In this document: piece by piece, positions 1 through 10,632 of the stretch
Numbering within the stretch: position 1 is the stretch's first letter
Layout: each line of letters starts with the position of its first letter
NCBI GenBank assembly: GCA_017163975.1
Contig: JAFFSR010000264.1
Span: 248,001 to 312,000 of the forward strand
Length of the DNA stretch: 64,000 nt
Direction of reading: 5' to 3'
DNA from: Anastatus disparis
Taxonomy: Eukaryota > Arthropoda > Insecta > Hymenoptera > Eupelmidae
The notes under the pieces: model-generated
What the model was told of the DNA's origin: nothing
The model's database searches: none
Seen by the model: the letters and a program-made list of their open reading frames with translations, nothing else
Made by a program: the position numbers and the translations under genes

Positions 1-321
1 ACATGGGTTTTGTTGGTAGGGCTGGCACGTCAGCCTATAAAACTTATTAAATATGAACAGCAATGTATTGTATTCTGTACTTGGAAAACTATTCATAAAC
101 ATTTTTAAGTAATAGGTGTTTTTAAGAGAAGAATCCTTATTAAGACTCATCGATTGAGTTAATGATTGCCAGGAAAATTAGAATATCTATATTATCGCAG
201 AATATTCAGCGACCGAGTTTGCTATGGTGTTGGGGATCTATAATTTGTCTGAATTTTTAAGATACATCTATAATAATGGTACTCAATGAATGGAAATTGA
301 TTTCAACTATATTCTTTATTA
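1..321. other. AT-rich stretch without a gene
   Basis: No coding region is visible. Bases about 60-190 look like a strongly diverged copy of bases about 1385-1500: both have a 'cttggaaa..attcata' stretch, then 'aaactcat(c/t)gatt(g/a)agtt(a/g)atgattg'. This suggests an old duplication. Confidence 0.35.
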
Positions 322-417
322 TTTTTTTGACACTCCGTGCGAGAAGCTCGATTTCACGCACGCTGTACAAAGTGACACGTGCGAAAATGGAGCTTCTCAC
401 ACGTCGTGTCAAAAAAT
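322..417. mobile_element. Short hairpin MITE
   Basis: The arm TTTTTTGACACTCCGTGCGA, continuing to GAGCTC-like sequence, is answered by its imperfect reverse complement ending GTCGTGTCAAAAAA. The ~96-bp unit folds almost completely on itself. No coding capacity. Confidence 0.6.
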
Positions 418-423
418 AGTGTT

Positions 424-531
424 CGATACTCGAGCGAGAAAGTGATTTCTTACTCGTGTGACCTTTTCACCCTCGCTTCGCTCGGGCGCAAACCGCCACA
501 CGAGTAAAAAATCACTTTATCGCACTAGTAC
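424..531. mobile_element. Second short hairpin MITE
   Basis: An inverted repeat: GCGAGAAAGTGATTTCTTAC on the left matches the reverse complement of the right arm, with ACTCGTGTG at the inner end. It lies directly after the preceding hairpin, and its loop is GC-rich for this region. Confidence 0.6.
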
Positions 532-695
532 CGAAATATACTATTATCGATCAAGTCGGCTTGACCATTTAGATTCACAGAAATAGCTTGCGCTGGATGC
601 AAAAAATACTGCTAACCATAATAGTCATAATTTAGCTTCAACTCTAGATATTCAATATCCGCCTGCACTTTTAAAAATATTGGAATGGGAGTTAG

Positions 696-1257
696 ATCCC
701 CAGCGGAAAAAATAAACGAGAGTAATTGAAAATTTCTGAAAGAAACTGAAATGAACGGAAAGTTCTTGTGAAAATTGGGACGAAACAAATAGTACATTTT
801 AAACTGTTTCAGGAATTATCGGAAATTTTCAGTATGTTTCATTTTCTTTCATTTTCTAACTGACGAAAAAAGAAATCAGTAATATTATAAAATTTTTAGT
901 TTATTTCAGTTTGTCTTAATCTGTTTTGATTTCTCGCAAATTGTTTCAATTTCTTTCACTTTTTTTCATTTAGTTTCTGTTTATTTCATTTTCTTTCATT
1001 TTTTTTCAGATTATTTCTGTTTGTTTCAGTTTCTTTCGGTTTCTATCGTTTTTTGTTCAGAAAGAAATGAGAGAAAATGAAACAAACTGAAATACTCTGA
1101 GTGTTTTGTCCAAATACTTAAATAAAACATTTTAACTCATTCTAAAAGTTATTGCAAGAATCTGAAAAAAAACGAGACAAACTGAAACAAACTGAAAAAA
1201 ATTGAGACGTTTTGAAAATTTTTAGAAGAATTGGGACATTTTTTTTCCGCTGGGGAT
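696..1257. mobile_element. MITE with ATCCCCAGCGGAAAA ends
   Basis: A 562-bp non-coding element bounded by ATCCCCAGCGGAAAAAA on the left and its reverse complement TTTTTTTCCGCTGGGGAT on the right. The interior is low-complexity: TTTC/TTTCAGTTTG tracts in the middle, then GAAAC/CAAACTGAAA tracts near the right end, so it folds into a long imperfect hairpin. Confidence 0.65.
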
Positions 1258-2224
1258 GATTCACAATTAGAAATCTTGTCTTGGGCTACGTAAACGAATA
1301 AGATATCGTAATCGTGATTGTGTAGATTTATACGTTATCCGGTATATGAGTGAGTAGAACTAATGAAGTCAACGACAATTAATCTTATTCTGCACCTTGG
1401 AAATGATTCATAGGTTCAATCAGTGATGGTTATTGAAAAATGCATACTCTTTAAAACTCATTGATTAAGTTGATGATTGCGAGGTGAATAAGGGTATCTT
1501 AATTACATTATACTATTATTGCTATTTGTCAGAAGACTAATGAGTCATTGTCATTTGGTCAGAAGCGTGTTAATATGTGATCTAGTCGATGGAGTCGACT
1601 TTATCTCACCATTTAACATTGGTATTGCTTGAATACAAATAACATTAGAACCTGTAGTAGTTATTATGTTGTTTCTTTACTGTACATAGAATCTCTGCTC
1701 ATGTTTCAGGATATATGAGCATATGGGCTCAAATGATATGGCAATTATTATTTTATACTATTATAGAGAAATTATAGAGAAGCGTCCTATATTGATCAGA
1801 CTTTTTAAATTTCAAACAATCAGAAATGTTCAACATTATAGTATAACTTGATCAATGAGAGAAACTTCGTATTATATCCGTATTTGATCTCATTGGTTGA
1901 GTCAACACGATACATCGACTTCGAACTGTAGGTATGCGTCCAATGTGAATAGTATTCCAGTTCATGACGATCACTTTCCATTCTCTAGGCTTTATGCTTC
2001 TCTTCTACTTATATTTAGAATATATTAAAATGAGGAGTTACGTGCTGAATCCTTGAAATTGTATTTGTAGTCTTCATGCTTCGAACGCTCTTATATAAGT
2101 CATTTTGATGAGAATATGCATTCAGAAAATTCTATCATAATGTTCTAATAAGGCGTGATGAAGTAAGCTCAAAACAGTGAACTATAGTACTATAGTATAG
2201 AAGATATCGAAGAAATTGAAATAA
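1258..2224. other. Intergenic, no gene seen
   Basis: AT-rich sequence left of the Polinton. No open frame of convincing length or family resemblance, and no clear repeat beyond the diverged match to bases 60-190. Confidence 0.5.
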
Positions 2225-2230
2225 GACGTC
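2225..2230. repeat. Polinton target-site duplication, left (GACGTC)
   Basis: The hexamer GACGTC abuts the left terminal repeat and recurs at 19950-19955 next to the right one. Polintons make 6-bp target duplications. The hexamer is its own reverse complement. Confidence 0.85.
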
Positions 2231-2340
2231 AGTAGTTATTGGGGCACCATGGACCGTCAAAACAAACCCCCACTCCACCACCCCAAAGGTTACTGACCGG
2301 AAGGTCAATGACCTCTGAGAAGGCTAAGTAGGGGTTGTTG
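2231..2340 (+). repeat. Polinton terminal inverted repeat, left
   Basis: About 109 bp match the reverse complement of 19840-19949 with roughly seven differences. The left end also holds an internal inverted repeat: GGGGCACCATGGACCGTC near 2241 is answered by GACGGAACATTGGTGCCCC ending near 2360, so the terminus can form its own hairpin. Confidence 0.9.
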
Positions 2341-2365
2341 AGACGGAACATTGGTGCCCCAAGAA

Positions 2366-2461
2366 ATAAATGCACACGCACACACACACTCACACGCACG
2401 CATGCACACACAAATAAATAAACCATATTTTATATATATATTTATATTTATATATTTATAT

Positions 2462-2504
<43 letters not shown>

Positions 2505-3277
2505 AAAATACTAATTCAAGGTCGATGACCTTAAAAATAAAGTATTATACATAGCTGTAGATAGAGTAATATACGCATACATTAACACACCCATTATATA
2601 CATACACAGGCATTCACACATTGTGTACTACAACATATAACCTTGGTCCAAAGTGCCACATAAAAATTGCTTACCACCTAACTACTGTTGGAGACATACA
2701 CAACCATTCACACATTGTATACCACAACATTTAACCTTGGTCCAAAGTGCCACATAATGATTGCTTACCAGTTGATCACCGTTGCAAACACATCGAGATC
2801 TAGACCCACATTATAGAACAACCTATCTGTGCGGAGTTTCGATGAAGACTGATAGTTAAGACGAATCTTCACCCTTAATAACCCAAACTCCCCCACCGCA
2901 AAATAAAAATATTACATACCATTCTTACACTACGAATAGCAACTTGATACTCTTTGCAAGAAAATATTAATAAGTGTATTTTGAGAAGCATATTTTAAAA
3001 TGAAGTTAAAATAATCATAATTAATAAAAAATCACATACCATTCTCACGCTAAGATTGTTAATCTGACTCTTTTTGCAATTCATTTTATGAAAAAGACGT
3101 ATTTTAGGGTGCTGACATTATAAAATTTAAAATTTCAACGTAAGAAATCTCTCTCTAAGACGTATGTACGGGTGCTGATTTTGTAAAACTTAAAATTTTT
3201 CTCTCTCTCTCTCTTTCTTTCTCTCTTTACCCTATTTTATTATTATAAAATAAATAAAAAATATGCGTTTATATAAG

Positions 3278-3322
<45 letters not shown>

Positions 3323-3705
3323 TCTCTCTTCTCTTTCTATCTTTCTAATATGTATGTCTATACATACATACATACATAATACGTGTACACAAAAATCTGT
3401 ATAAAATATATACATTCGTGTATATATATATACACAAATCGTATGCAGATGATATGCAAATGATGGACAAATAAGCCATGCATTAGAATTGGTTATTATA
3501 TTTTAAATATAATATATATTTATTTCCATTACATTACATTACCAAGGTATCGAATCAATAAATATAGAGAATTAGTGATACAAAAATGATAAAAAGTATC
3601 AGGAGCCCAAAACATAAGAAGAAGTATAACTATTCTACCTCTTGCGATTAGTTGTTTTGACATTCATTGTAAATACGCCCAAGTTGCGTATATAACTAAG
3701 AACAA

Positions 3706-3747
<42 letters not shown>

Positions 3748-4788
3748 ATACATACATATGCAAATCATATGTAAATATAAATATTTATCAAAATCGAATA
3801 TATTATATTAAAAGATATTTAATATTTAAAAATTATTATTCATAAATTATCAATCATAACGCAATAGATATCGACAATTCATGATAAAAATAAGAAAAAA
3901 GTATCAGGCTATTATAAAAACTATTCTACCTCTTGCGATTAGTTGTTTTTGACATTCATTGTAAATACGCCCAAGTTGCGTATATAACTTAGAACAACTG
4001 TATATATATATATATATATACATATGCAAATCATATGTAAATATAAATATTTATCAAAATCGAATATATTATATTGGAAGATATTTATTATAAATTATTA
4101 TTCATGAATTATCAATCATTACGCAATGAATATCGATAATTTATGATAAAAATAATAAAAAGTATCAGGCTATTATAAAAAAGAAAGAGGTATACCATCT
4201 GTTATTTTGACAGTAGATGTGTATGTAATAAAAGAATTCACAATTTATATATTAAGGATATTACCTAATATCGATATTTATTAATAGTTTAAGTACGTAT
4301 GCAAATTAGGTGCATATGCAAATTTAGTGTATGTATAAAGTATGTAAAGCACAAAGATTTAAGAAGTATAATAGCCATTACTAGGCCGATGTAGAATGGG
4401 TGTTCTTAAGAGATGCACTCAAGTCATTCGTTGTAACAGGATCAGCCCAAGTTTGATAACGCGACACGAGAGACGAATGAAATTGCATAACGCACGCCTT
4501 AAAGAAAAAAGTCCCACCTTCTTATAAGCGAAATAATGGCAACCCGAGTTTTAATTATGTACATGCTAACTAAATATCTTATATGAGATTTTTAATAAAT
4601 TGTTAATAATTATTAAAGATTATTAAGAATATTGAATTTCGTACTCACAACTCAGTGGTTCCCACAAAACTGATGTATTTCTTGCTACGTTGGAGGCTTA
4701 AATATCAAATTATTTTTACAGGTCTCGACAAGTTAAATATTATATTTTTACGCGCATGCTCACCCTAAAATTTATGATTTATTTTCGG
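2366..4788. repeat. Polinton left non-coding region with microsatellites and tandem duplications
   Basis: No gene found. Contents in order: TA/TATT-rich tract (2430-2500); two ~95-bp units with 'cattcacacattgt...aaccttggtccaaagtgccacata' (2610-2680 and 2703-2756); two diverged ~130-bp units containing 'cataccattct' (2890-3070); (CT)n tracts (3195-3230 and 3280-3340); (TA)n; and a long duplication carrying 'ctattctacctcttgcgatta' and a (TA)n core (about 3596-3902 and 3903-4170). The last units begin with 'gtatcagg' and end in the same AT-rich segment. Confidence 0.7.
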
Positions 4789-4797
4789 TATAAATAG
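4789..4797 (+). promoter_or_regulatory. Probable TATA box of the first Polinton transcript
   Basis: TATAAATAG lies about 66 bp upstream of the first ATG (4863) of the exon chain leading into the polymerase. Position and sequence suit a core promoter; an initiator would be expected near 4820. Confidence 0.55.
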
Positions 4798-4862
4798 ACA
4801 ACGATTTATGGTTCTGATATGAGTCTGAGTTTAAACATTGAAACAAGAATAACAAAAAGAGA

Positions 4863-6614
4863 ATGAATAAAAAAGACTTATATAATATCTTAATAGCTAT
4901 TTTAAATGTGGCTCTCCTTCGTGAACCACAAATAAAACTATTTTGTAATTATGCATGGCGCAAAAATTTGAAAACTTGCTCTATAAATGAGCTGTTAAAA
5001 AAGATTAAATTCATCATAGGACTTTGCGGGCTACGTACTTTAGCCTATATGTTTAAGCGAAATATTTTTACCGATAATCAGATACTTGATATAGTTGGTC
5101 GTTGTATTAAGAGCAGAGGAATGCAAGATGCACCTCAAGTCAGACATCTCATGTTACATCATCGTGTCACTACAGGTAAGTTATGCATATTTTCTATCAT
5201 GAATCGAATAACTAATCTAGAAATGTATTTTTAAATCACGAAATCGTAGCCAATAATCGTTCAATAATCTATATCTTTTTTATTTACCACCGGAGAATTT
5301 CGCGGCATAAGACTTTTATGTTGTAAATAAAACAATATATTCAAAAATATGTTTTACTAAAAAATATTGATTGCCAATATCGAACCAATACTCGATAACT
5401 TACTTATTTACGGTCAAAAAATTTTGCAAGCTAATACTTTTATGTTGTAAATACAATGATAAATCCAAAATATATTTTACAAAAAATATCGATTTTCAAT
5501 ATCGGATCAATAATCTATAGATTTTTTATTTATGGTCGGAGAATTTCGCGGGATAAGACTTTTTTGTTGAAAATAAAATAATAAATCTAAAAATATGTTT
5601 TACAAAAAATTGATTTCCAATATCGGGCCAATACTCGATAACTTACTTATTTACGGTCAAAAAATTTTGCAAGCTAATACTTTTATGTTGTAAATACAAT
5701 GATAAATCCAAAAATATGTTTCACAAAAAAATACCGATTTCCAATATCGGATCAATAATCTATAGATTTTTTATTTATGGTCGGAGAATTTCGCGGGATA
5801 AGACTTTTTTGTTGTAAATAAAATAATAAATCCAAAAATATATTTTACAAAAAAATATTGATTCCCAATATCGGACCAATACTCGATAACTTACTTATTT
5901 ACGGTCAAAAAATTTTGCAAGCTAATACTTTTATGTTGTAAATACAATGATAAATCCAAAAATATGTTTTACAAAAAAATATCGATTTCCAATATCGGAT
6001 CAATAATCTATAGATTTTTTATTTATGGTCGAAGAATTTCGCGGGATAAGACTTTTTTGTTTAAAATAGTGTAACTTTGATAGATATGATATTAAAAAAT
6101 TTTCAGACCTGCAAAACATGATGGAGGACAGTGGTGGGGATGAATTACTGATGAATCTTCTGTCAGCAGAAGAACAGCTGCTTAGTTCGAGAGATCCTGC
6201 ACTACTGCCGCCCACCGAAGAAGTACGAGAAGTTATAAATTCGTTAGATGATCACGTGATTTATGATCATAGTACTCCAAACACGATGTTGGAGGGGGTA
6301 ATTGCTGATACTACAGCGCCACCACGACCTAATGAACCGTTGCCTGGTTGTTCTCACTGGAATGACCAGGATGCACAAACGTCGAATAAAATAGTTTCAC
6401 CTGAAACTACATTATCTGCAATATCGACACCAGGTACAGAAGATCTCGACTATTGAGATGTATGTAATTTTATAATTGTATTAATTTTTATATATTACTG
6501 CTCGGTATTGTAGACGAATGTCTTCAACAGGGAGATGGTACTTCTGCTCAGGAACACATTACCATTCATGAAGAAACTTCACGATATTACAAACAGTTTA
6601 AGCTTCAAGGGTGA
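4863..6614 (+). CDS. Spliced exons upstream of polB (probable polymerase N-terminal extension)
   Basis: Three exons can be read: 4863-5175 (donor CAG|GTAAGT), 6107-6433 (acceptor TTTTCAG; donor CAG|GTACAG) and 6514-6614 (acceptor TTGTAG). The reading phase stays open across both joins. The last exon ends in TGA at 6612-6614, and this frame is exactly that of the polymerase ORF, which continues immediately after the stop. The simplest reading is one long polymerase gene broken by a single nonsense codon; a separate ~220-aa upstream protein is the alternative. Exon 1 is hydrophobic/basic with no recognised domain, exon 2 is acidic and Ser/Thr/Pro-rich. If the second splice is not used, exon 2 ends at a stop at 6456. 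Confidence 0.6.
5252..6060. repeat. Tandem satellite inside the first polB intron
   Basis: About 3.2 copies of a ~245-bp unit. The landmark 'gagaatttcgcgg(g/c)ataagac' recurs near 5293, 5537, 5783 and 6032. Each unit is made of two related halves of about 120 bp ('tttatggtcggagaatttcg' and 'tttacggtcaaaaaattttg'). Intron 5176-6106 consists almost entirely of this array. Confidence 0.8.
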
Positions 6615-9600
6615 CAATTAAGAGTGTCGATATTACCCCCACCAGCTAATGCAAATGTATATGGCTGGTTGGAGGCTGCTATAAACGATTTATATCGTCA
6701 CGTGTGTGAATATGCACAACCATCAGATTATATTGGCATGACTATAAGCTCTGAACGTTTTGTGCACGGGTCACTATGGATTTCTTTTAGACTGCTTCGT
6801 GATTTTTCACCGGTAGATTTACTAGAACTGATAGCTAGTATAGCGCAGAGTAATGATGGTTTCGAAATTGACGATGTTTTGAATGTTGAAGTCAGTACTG
6901 TGACTAAACCAGAGGGCCGGGGTCGTGTGTCTCTCACTAGCGAATCAGTTTTTAAGAAATCCATTCTAAATATTGAAAATAGCGACAGTCTTTGTCTTCC
7001 ACGCTCGCTAGTCGCTGCTCACGTATACGCCATACGTGGTCAAACGCGTAGTGGAATTTTCCATGACAGATGGAATAAAATAAGACATCATACAGCACAA
7101 TATCAGAAAGTGCAAGCATTGAAACTTGTAAGAGCTGCGAGAGTTACGATACCCGAGACGGGCTGTGGTATAGAGGAGATTAAATTATTTCAAGAATATT
7201 ATGCACTCTTTGGAGTCGCAATCGTTGTTTATTCATTTCAAAATTTTGCTCGTGGATATAGACCGCTTTTCGATGGCACACGTTTCGTACACGACGTTGG
7301 TAATGTCGTTAGATATACTCTAAATATCATGTATTATGAAAATTCCAGACATTACCAGCCAATTTTAAATTTACTCGCAGCGGCTGGGAGTCGAGGCTAC
7401 TGTATACCTTGCAATAAAAAATTTAGTCATACGAAAAATCATAAATGTGAACAAAAATGCTATAAATGTTTACAGAAGCCTCCTTGTGATATAAATCAGG
7501 AAAAAATAAAATGCTTTCAATGTAGCAGAGATTTTTACGGCACCGTTTGTTTTGAAAATCATAAAAATTCAAAATCTTTCGATAGTTCTCGGTCGGTATG
7601 CGAGAGTATAAAAATTTGTCGTGTATGTAGCAAAACAGTGCGCATCAACGATAAAGAACCACATGATTGTAATACGATATTTTGTAAAATATGTAATGGT
7701 AAAAGACCAATAGAACATCTTTGTTACATGCAACCTATTGTCGATAAAAAAGGATTCATGATGAATAAAAAAACAATTCTTTATTTATTTTATGATTTTG
7801 AGACTCAGCAATCAGAGAGCATTTTAGGCTGTGAGGCTGAAAAAGTAAGGCTGCATGTACCAAATTTATGTGTTGTTCAGCAAGTGTGTAGTTACTGTTT
7901 GAACGATGAAAATGTATCAAATTCTTGCGAAGTATGTGGGATGCGCGAGTATGTGTTTGAAATTGACCCCGTGAAACAGCTAGTCGATTTGGCCTTGGCA
8001 CCAAGAAAAAATTTCAAACAAATCGTTTGTATAGCACACAATGCGCAGGGTTTTGATGCACAATTTATTCTTAAACATTTAACAGAACGTAAAGATCTCA
8101 GAAATAAGCCAAATGTAATTTTAAACGGGTCAAAAATAATCATAATGGAAATTTTATCGGTTAAATTCATAGATAGTTTGAATTATCTACATATGGGTTT
8201 AGCTGCACTACCAAAAGCTTACGGTCTTGTTAATATCGAGAAAGGTACGTTCCCTCATCTTTTTAATACACCGGAAAATCAGAATTACGTGGGAGAAATG
8301 CCACCGATATGCACTTTTTCGCCAGATTCGATGAAGATCGAAGAGCGGCGCGAATTTATGCAGTGGTATAACGAAAAAAAAGCTGAAAATTATATATTTA
8401 ATTTTAGAAATGAAATTATAAAATACTGTAAGCAAGATGTAAAAATTTTACGTTTAGCATGTCTGGCTTTTCGCAATACCTTCATCGAATGTGGTAATAC
8501 AGATCCATTTGTAGAGTGCGCCACCATCGCATCTTCTTGCATGCGTGTGTATAGAAAAAAATTTTTACAAAAAGATACAATAGGTATTATACCTCAAGGT
8601 GGTTATAGACAAGCAAATAAACAGTCTATGAAGGCGATGCGATGGTTGTGCTGGATGGAAAATGTGCTGAATCGACAAATTCAGTATACCGTTCGTGCAA
8701 GAGAAAAGAGGCTTCCCGAAGGCCCTCTAGTGGACGGATATTGCGTACTTGAAAATGGAAAGAAAATCGTTTTACAATTTCACGGGTGTTATTGGCATGG
8801 TTGTGTCTGGTGTTACACAATAAACCGAGACTCTAGGCTCGTAAACGGTGAAAATATGGACGAACGTTTCGAGAGAACCGCGCGGATATCGGAAAAAATA
8901 CGAGCCCATGGTTATGAACTTATCGAAAAGTGGGAGTGTGATTTCGATCGAGAGTACTCGGAAAACGAGAATATGCGGTCGTACATTGAAGATAAGACAC
9001 GAAAATGGCACGCGCCGTTAAATCCTCGAGAAGCATTTTTTGGCGGGCGAACGGGCAATACAGTCAAAATTTACGATGCAAAAGAGGGTGAGAAAATAAA
9101 ATACGTGGACGTGTGTTCATTATATCCATATATCTGTAAATACGGTCGATATCCCATTGGTCACCCAACTCTCTACGTGGACGAGGATGAGTGTCGCTCT
9201 CTGGTGGGTCAAACGAATGACATAAGTCACGTTGAAGGTCTTATTAAATGTGAAGTATTGCCGCCGCGAAATTTATATCATGCTGTACTCCCCGTTAAAA
9301 TGCATAATAAGCTTTTGTTTCCACTGTGTCGAACATGTGCTGAATTAATGTATACCGCAGATTGTGACCATGAAAATCCTGATGATCGTGTTTTTATCGG
9401 TACGTGGGTTGCTGACGAGTTGAGAAAAGCTGTTCAGATGGGCTATATCATCCGAAAAATATTTGAAATATGGTCTTATAAAATTACTCAGTACAACAAA
9501 GCCACGGGTCAGGGTGGTCTATTTCCAACTTATATCGATAAATTTTTCGCTGAGAAAACGTACGCGTCGGGTTACCCTTCGGAATGTGCTGTCGGTGACG

Positions 9601-10424
9601 AAAACGCGATTGCTCGATATATTGAGGAATTTGTGCAACAAGAGGGCATAAAATTAGACAGAAATCGAATAAAATATAACGCTGGTCTGAGATCTGTAGC
9701 AAAACTCTGTTTAAACTCATTGTGGGGTAAATTTGGTCAACGAGAAAATATGCCAAAGACCGAAGTGGTGGATGATCCACAGAGGTTGTTTGAATTACTC
9801 TGTAGTGCTGAGAGCGAGGTTGACTCAATTTTACCGATCGACGATACGACAATTTACGTATGCTGGCACAACACAGAAGCGGCTGTCGAGCCATCGGCAT
9901 TATGTAACGTTGTCGTAGCCGCTTATACCACAGCCTTGGCGCGTTTAAAACTCTACGAAGAATTGCAACCGTTGGGTAAACGTGTATTGTATTACGATAC
10001 TGACTCTATTGTGTATGTAAGTCGCGTGGGTGAGTACGATGCGAAAACAGGGCCGTTCTTGGGTGACTTGACCGACGAATTGGCCTGTTATGGTCTTGGC
10101 ACAAGCATCACATCATTCGTCTCTGGTGGACCCAAATTTTACGGATATAAATATTTGACACCAGATGGCGTTGAAGGATGTGTTTGCAAAATCAAGGGTA
10201 TAAGACTTAATTCGTCGGTGAGTCAGAAAATAAACTTTGATTCCATACGAAATCTTATTACTGGTGAAATACCGCCACTTTTTGCAAACTATGACGCTAT
10301 TAGACGCACACGGTTTCACGATGTTATAACACGACCTGAATGTAAAATATGCGAGCCCGTGTACTCAAAGAGACGATTTGTAAATAACGAGATTAGCTAT
10401 CCATACGGCTATAAATCTAATTAA
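6615..10424 (+). CDS. polB: Protein-primed family B DNA polymerase (Polinton pPolB)
   Basis: Replicates the element by protein priming. The open frame runs directly from the TGA at 6612. The first possible start in the track is GTG at 6624 (1266 codons) and the first in-frame ATG is at 6738; the true N-terminus probably lies in the upstream exons. Counting from 6624: Cys/His-rich zinc-binding block at ~255-375; 3'-5' exonuclease motifs YDFET (~388), AHNAQGFDAQF (~471) and YCKQDVKIL (~600); a Vsr-like segment HGCYWHGC to WECDFD (~719-775); polymerase motif A DVCSLYP (~829), motif B KLCLNSLWGKFG (~1027) and motif C YYDTDSIVY (~1122). All catalytic acids are present and there is no internal stop. 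PolyA-like AATAAA follows the stop. Confidence 0.95.
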   Translation, partial: QLRVSILPPPANANVYGWLEAAINDLYRHVCEYAQPSDYIGMTISSERFVHGSLWISFRLLRDFSPVDLLELIASIAQSNDGFEIDDVLNVEVSTVTKPEGRGRVSLTSESVFKKSILNIENSDSLCLPRSLVAAHVYAIRGQTRSGIFHDRWNKIRHHTAQYQKVQALKLVRAARVTIPETGCGIEEIKLFQEYYALFGVAIVVYSFQNFARGYRPLFDGTRFVHDVGNVVRYTLNIMYYENSRHYQPILNLLAAAGSRGYCIPCNKKFSHTKNHKCEQKCYKCLQKPPCDINQEKIKCFQCSRDFYGTVCFENHKNSKSFDSSRSVCESIKICRVCSKTVRINDKEPHDCNTIFCKICNGKRPIEHLCYMQPIVDKKGFMMNKKTILYLFYDFETQQSESILGCEAEKVRLHVPNLCVVQQVCSYCLNDENVSNSCEVCGMREYVFEIDPVKQLVDLALAPRKNFKQIVCIAHNAQGFDAQFILKHLTERKDLRNKPNVILNGSKIIIMEILSVKFIDSLNYLHMGLAALPKAYGLVNIEKGTFPHLFNTPENQNYVGEMPPICTFSPDSMKIEERREFMQWYNEKKAENYIFNFRNEIIKYCKQDVKILRLACLAFRNTFIECGNTDPFVECATIASSCMRVYRKKFLQKDTIGIIPQGGYRQANKQSMKAMRWLCWMENVLNRQIQYTVRAREKRLPEGPLVDGYCVLENGKKIVLQFHGCYWHGCVWCYTINRDSRLVNGENMDERFERTARISEKIRAHGYELIEKWECDFDREYSENENMRSYIEDKTRKWHAPLNPREAFFGGRTGNTVKIYDAKEGEKIKYVDVCSLYPYICKYGRYPIGHPTLYVDEDECRSLVGQTNDISHVEGLIKCEVLPPRNLYHAVLPVKMHNKLLFPLCRTCAELMYTADCDHENPDDRVFIGTWVADELRKAVQMGYIIRKIFEIWSYKITQYNKATGQGGLFPTYIDKFFAEKTYASGYPSECAVGDENAIARYIEEFVQQEGIKLDRNRIKYNAGLRSVAKLCLNSLWGKFGQRENMPKTEVVDDPQRLFELLCSAESEVDSILPIDDTTIYVCWHNTEAAVEPSALCNVVVAAYTTALARLKLYEELQPLGKRVLYYDTDSIVYVSRVGEYDAKTGPFLGDLTDELACYGLGTSITSFVSGGPKFYGYKYLTPDGVEGCVCKIKGIRLNSSVSQKINFDSIRNLITGEIPPLFANYDAIRRTRFHDVITRPECKICEPVYSKRRFVNNEISYPYGYKSN

Positions 10425-10468
10425 ATAATAAATAAATGTTGATATATTATTACCGAAGTAAAATATAT

Positions 10469-10526
<58 letters not shown>

Positions 10527-10632
10527 TTATAGAATTAAGACAAAAACAATTTTGTAATAAATTTCATAATTTATTGAAATTAAAATTAATATAACAGAAT
10601 AATAAATTTATTTTCTGTTTATTAAGTGGTCG
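10425..10632. repeat. Intergenic (TA)n tract between convergent genes
   Basis: About 50 bp of perfect TA repeat (10474-10524) sits between the 3' ends of polB (+) and the PP1-adaptor-like gene (-). AATAAA-type signals face each gene: AATAAATAAATG just after the polB stop, and two AATAAA copies on the minus strand between 10596 and 10624. Confidence 0.7.

Noticed and set aside
9484..9900. 138-aa minus-strand ORF inside polB
   Set aside because: Antisense shadow of conserved polymerase sequence, without any recognisable domain.
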